A program made the translations under genes and the position numbers. A stretch of DNA of 15,678 nt from JANXYW01 sp964458665 (lineage in GTDB: Bacteria > Chloroflexota > Dehalococcoidia > DSTF01 > JACRBR01), in contig CAYWOO010000124.1 in NCBI GenBank assembly GCA_964458665.1, positions 1 to 15,678 of the forward strand. Reading direction: 5' to 3'. The notes beneath the pieces are model-generated. The model saw nothing but the letters and a program-made list of their open reading frames with translations. It was not told where the DNA came from and searched no databases. This document shows, in pieces, positions 13,582 through 15,678 of this stretch. How positions within the stretch are numbered: the first letter of the stretch is position 1; each line of letters begins with the position of its first letter.

Positions 13582-14034
13582 TTACTCCGTCGAGACCCGG
13601 GCGCCGTCGGCTTCGAGGGCGCTGCGCAGCGTGTGCCAGGCGAGGGAGGCGCACTTGACCCGCATCGGGAACTCCCAGACCCCGGAGAGCACGGCGAGCT
13701 TGCCCACCTCCTCCGGCTGCACGTTGGCGTTGGGGCCTTCGGTCAGCATGGCGTGCACCCGGTCGAACAGGTCGAGGGCCTCGTCTTGGCCCTTGCCCTT
13801 GAGCGCCGTGGTCATCAGAGACGCCGAGGCTTGGGAGATGGCGCATCCGGCGCCCTGGAACGCGATGTCGGCGATGCGGCCATCGGCGAGCTTCACGTAG
13901 AGCGTGAGCTGGTCGCCGCACAGCGGATTGAAACCCTCGGCTGTCCCGGTGGCGCCCTCGAGCTCACCGAAGTTCCGGGGCTGGCGGCCGTGATCCAGGA
14001 TCACTTCCTGGTAGAGGTCTCCGAGGTCGCTCAC
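13582..14034 (-). CDS. sufU: SufU, Zn-dependent sulfur acceptor for SufS
   Basis: A 150-residue IscU-like protein of the SufU type. It accepts persulfide sulfur from SufS by a zinc ligand swap and relays it to the SufBCD scaffold. The zinc ligands are visible: C39 and D41 in NPLCGDQLTL, C64 in FQGAGCAISQAS, and C128 in MRVKCASLAWHTL. The roughly 20-residue insertion between the second and third Cys regions (GKGQDEALDLFDRVHAML) separates SufU from IscU. LYQEVILDHGRQPRNFGELE is the family N-terminus. The start is GTG at 14034, overlapping the sufS TGA (GTGA), so synthesis is coupled to its partner. Confidence 0.96.
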   Translation of the reverse strand: MSDLGDLYQEVILDHGRQPRNFGELEGATGTAEGFNPLCGDQLTLYVKLADGRIADIAFQGAGCAISQASASLMTTALKGKGQDEALDLFDRVHAMLTEGPNANVQPEEVGKLAVLSGVWEFPMRVKCASLAWHTLRSALEADGARVSTE

Positions 14035-15320
14035 CGGAAGGTCTCCGTGACCGTGCCGAGGCCGGCCACCAGCGCGTCGATGTCCTGGCGGGTGCTGTAG
14101 CAGGCCAGCGACGCGCGGGCGGTGGCGGCCACACCCAAGCGGGCGAGCAACGGCTGGGCGCAGTGATGGCCGGTGCGGATGGCGACGCCCTGGCGGTCGA
14201 GGATGGTGCCGATGTCGTGGGGGTGCACGCCGTCGAGGACGAAGGACAAGACGCTGGCCTTGGCCGGGGCCGTACCGATGAGGCGGAGGCCCGGGAGCGC
14301 AGACAGCGCCCGCATGGCGTAGGCCAAGACGTCGTGTTCGTGGGCGGCGAGCGCCACGCGTCCCAGGCCGCCCAGGAAGTCGATGGCCGCCCCCAGGCCC
14401 ACCGCGCCGGCCAGGTTCGGGGTGCCCGCCTCGAACTTGTAGGGGATCGTGTTGTAGACGGTCTTTTCGAAGCTGACCGACGCGATCATGTCGCCGCCTC
14501 CCTGGTAGGGGGGCATCTCCTCGAGCATCTCGCTGCGACCCCAGAGCACACCGATGCCGGTGGGGCCGTACATCTTGTGGCCCGACAGCGCATAGAAGTC
14601 ACAGCCCAGGGCTTGTACGTCGATGTCGAGGTGCGGGGCGGCCTGGGCGCCGTCGACCAGCACGCAAGCACCTTGGGCGTGGGCGATCTCGGTGATGCGC
14701 CGGATCGGGTTGACCGTGCCGAGCACGTTGGAGACGTGGGTGACGGCCACGAGCTTGGTCCTCGGCCCGACGAGGCGTTCGAACTCGTCGAGCAACAGCT
14801 CGCCGGCGTCGTTGACGGGCGCGACCCGAAGACGGGCGCCCCGCTCCGCACAGACCATCTGCCAGGGGACGATGTTGGAGTGGTGCTCCATCGCGGTGAT
14901 GAGCACCTCGTCGTCCACGTCGAGATGGGTCCTGGCGTAGGTCTGGGCCACCAGGTTGATGGCCTCGGTGGTGCCGCGGGTGAAGACGATCTCGGAGGCG
15001 TGGGCGGCGTTGAGGAAGCCCTGGACCTTGGCTCGGGCGCCCTCGTAGGCCTCGGTTGCCCGCTCGGAGAGGTAGTGCACGCCCCGGTGCACATTCGCGT
15101 TGTCCCTTGAGTAGAACCCCGAGATCGCGTCGATCACGGCCTGGGGCTTCTGGCTGGTAGCGGCGCTGTCGAGGTAGACGAGGGGCTTGCCGTAGGGCGT
15201 CTCCCGGAGGATGGGGAACTCCTGGCGCACGCGTTCGACGTCGAGGCGAACAGGCTTGTGCGCGGCGTCCGCGGGGTGGAGGGGACCCGGGTCGAGAATG
15301 CCTGTCTGTACGGCGGTCAT
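14031..15320 (-). CDS. sufS: Cysteine desulfurase SufS (class II)
   Basis: A 429-residue PLP enzyme that removes sulfur from cysteine to give alanine and an enzyme persulfide for SufU. Key residues are PLP lysine K249 (ALSGHKMYGPTGIG), the His pair at 145-146 (MEHHSNIVPWQ), the D224-G-A-Q PLP site, RGTTEAINLVAQTY, and catalytic C387 in RTGHHCAQP. The short region around C387 without the long loop is typical of group II (SufS). The length is near the family's usual 405-410, with an N-terminal extension of about 20 residues. ATG at 15320 overlaps the TGA of the SufD gene (ATGA). The frame remains open upstream only because of that overlap. Confidence 0.97.
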   Translation of the reverse strand: MTAVQTGILDPGPLHPADAAHKPVRLDVERVRQEFPILRETPYGKPLVYLDSAATSQKPQAVIDAISGFYSRDNANVHRGVHYLSERATEAYEGARAKVQGFLNAAHASEIVFTRGTTEAINLVAQTYARTHLDVDDEVLITAMEHHSNIVPWQMVCAERGARLRVAPVNDAGELLLDEFERLVGPRTKLVAVTHVSNVLGTVNPIRRITEIAHAQGACVLVDGAQAAPHLDIDVQALGCDFYALSGHKMYGPTGIGVLWGRSEMLEEMPPYQGGGDMIASVSFEKTVYNTIPYKFEAGTPNLAGAVGLGAAIDFLGGLGRVALAAHEHDVLAYAMRALSALPGLRLIGTAPAKASVLSFVLDGVHPHDIGTILDRQGVAIRTGHHCAQPLLARLGVAATARASLACYSTRQDIDALVAGLGTVTETFR

Positions 15321-15678
15321 GTCCGCACCTCGTCGTCGCCCGTCGCGAGCCGGTGGGCGACGAGCTTGGCCACCTGGGAGCGGAGCGGCTCCGGGCGAAG
15401 TCGCTCCACCATCTCGTTCACGAACGCGTAGATGAGCAGGCCCCGCGCCGCCAGGTGGGGAACCCCACGGGAACGCAGGTAGAACACGGCGTCCTCGTCG
15501 AGTCGGCCCACCGTGGCGCCGTGGGTGCATTTCACGTCGTCGGCGAGGATCTCCAGCCGAGGCCGGGTGTCGACCTCGGCGTGGTCGGAGAGGAGCAGGT
15601 TCTTGTTCGTCTGGGCGGCGTCGCTACCGGCCGCGCCCGGGCGTACGACGACGCGCCCGTTGAACACGCCCTGGCCGT
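15317..15678 (-). CDS. sufD: SufD, C-terminal part (5' end outside window)
   Basis: The last 120 residues of a SufB/SufD-family scaffold subunit; the gene enters from the right edge. GQGVFNGRVVVRPGAAGSDA, AQTNKNLLLSDHAEVDTRPR, LEILADDVKCTHGATVGRLD and VFYLRSRGVPHLAARGLLIY are the conserved right-handed beta-helix and C-terminal helix blocks. The Cys-Thr-His-Gly-Ala box holds the C and H used in cluster formation at the SufB-SufD interface. The short tail and the place directly before sufS favour SufD over SufB. The stop overlaps sufS. sufB and sufC are expected just outside the window. Confidence 0.92.
   Translation of the reverse strand, partial: GQGVFNGRVVVRPGAAGSDAAQTNKNLLLSDHAEVDTRPRLEILADDVKCTHGATVGRLDEDAVFYLRSRGVPHLAARGLLIYAFVNEMVERLRPEPLRSQVAKLVAHRLATGDDEVRT

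Noticed and set aside
12965..13921. Long minus-strand frame of 318 residues over sufU, sufT and the ferredoxin start
   Set aside because: Arg/Gly/Pro-rich shadow of sufU and sufT in another frame, with no motif.
1..15678. CRISPR array, rRNA or tRNA genes
   Set aside because: No regularly spaced repeats and no tRNA-like or rRNA-like conserved stretches were seen on either strand by eye.

Overview
The window comes from a GC-rich bacterium and reads as an actinobacterium. The signs are strong G/C preference at third codon positions, GTG starts, ATGA/GTGA gene overlaps, apparently leaderless promoters with TANNNT six bases before the start, a CmtR-like ArsR regulator, and a SufU-type SUF operon. 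An acidimicrobial relative is plausible, but that is a guess from gene content.

Right half (about 7970-15678, all minus strand): one long, tightly packed iron-sulfur cluster operon. In transcription order it holds the sufD 3' end, sufS, sufU, sufT, a small 3Fe-4S-type ferredoxin, an Mrp ATPase fused to a DUF971 domain, an Nfu scaffold with an Nfu_N domain, a second Mrp ATPase with a DUF59 domain, an A-type carrier (ErpA/HesB-like), moaA, and a 58-codon unknown ORF. Most junctions overlap or are only a few bases apart. Sulfur mobilisation (SufS/SufU), scaffolds and carriers (SufD, Nfu, Mrp x2, A-type carrier), SufT, an electron carrier and an Fe-S client enzyme (MoaA) would therefore be made together.

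Left half (about 1285-7912): an accessory region with signs of decay. It holds a frameshifted DMT (EamA) transporter remnant, an intact metal-response pair (CmtR-like ArsR regulator plus a CDF metal exporter) with a palindromic operator, a possible small membrane protein, three small plus-strand proteins (DUF4188, SnoaL-like, ABM-type monooxygenase), an unidentified coding-like fragment, an N-terminally truncated AbiEii-like toxin, a tyrosine integrase with an internal deletion and frameshift, and an XRE regulator behind a DUF6932 gene that carries an in-frame amber codon. Two copies of a 40-bp motif in the same orientation, near 1482 and 6914, bracket the part from the transporter remnant to the integrase remnant.

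Left edge (1-1284, minus strand): the N-terminal part of a secreted surface protein with a signal peptide and DUF7507/DUF11-type beta-sandwich repeats of 110 residues. It continues beyond the window.
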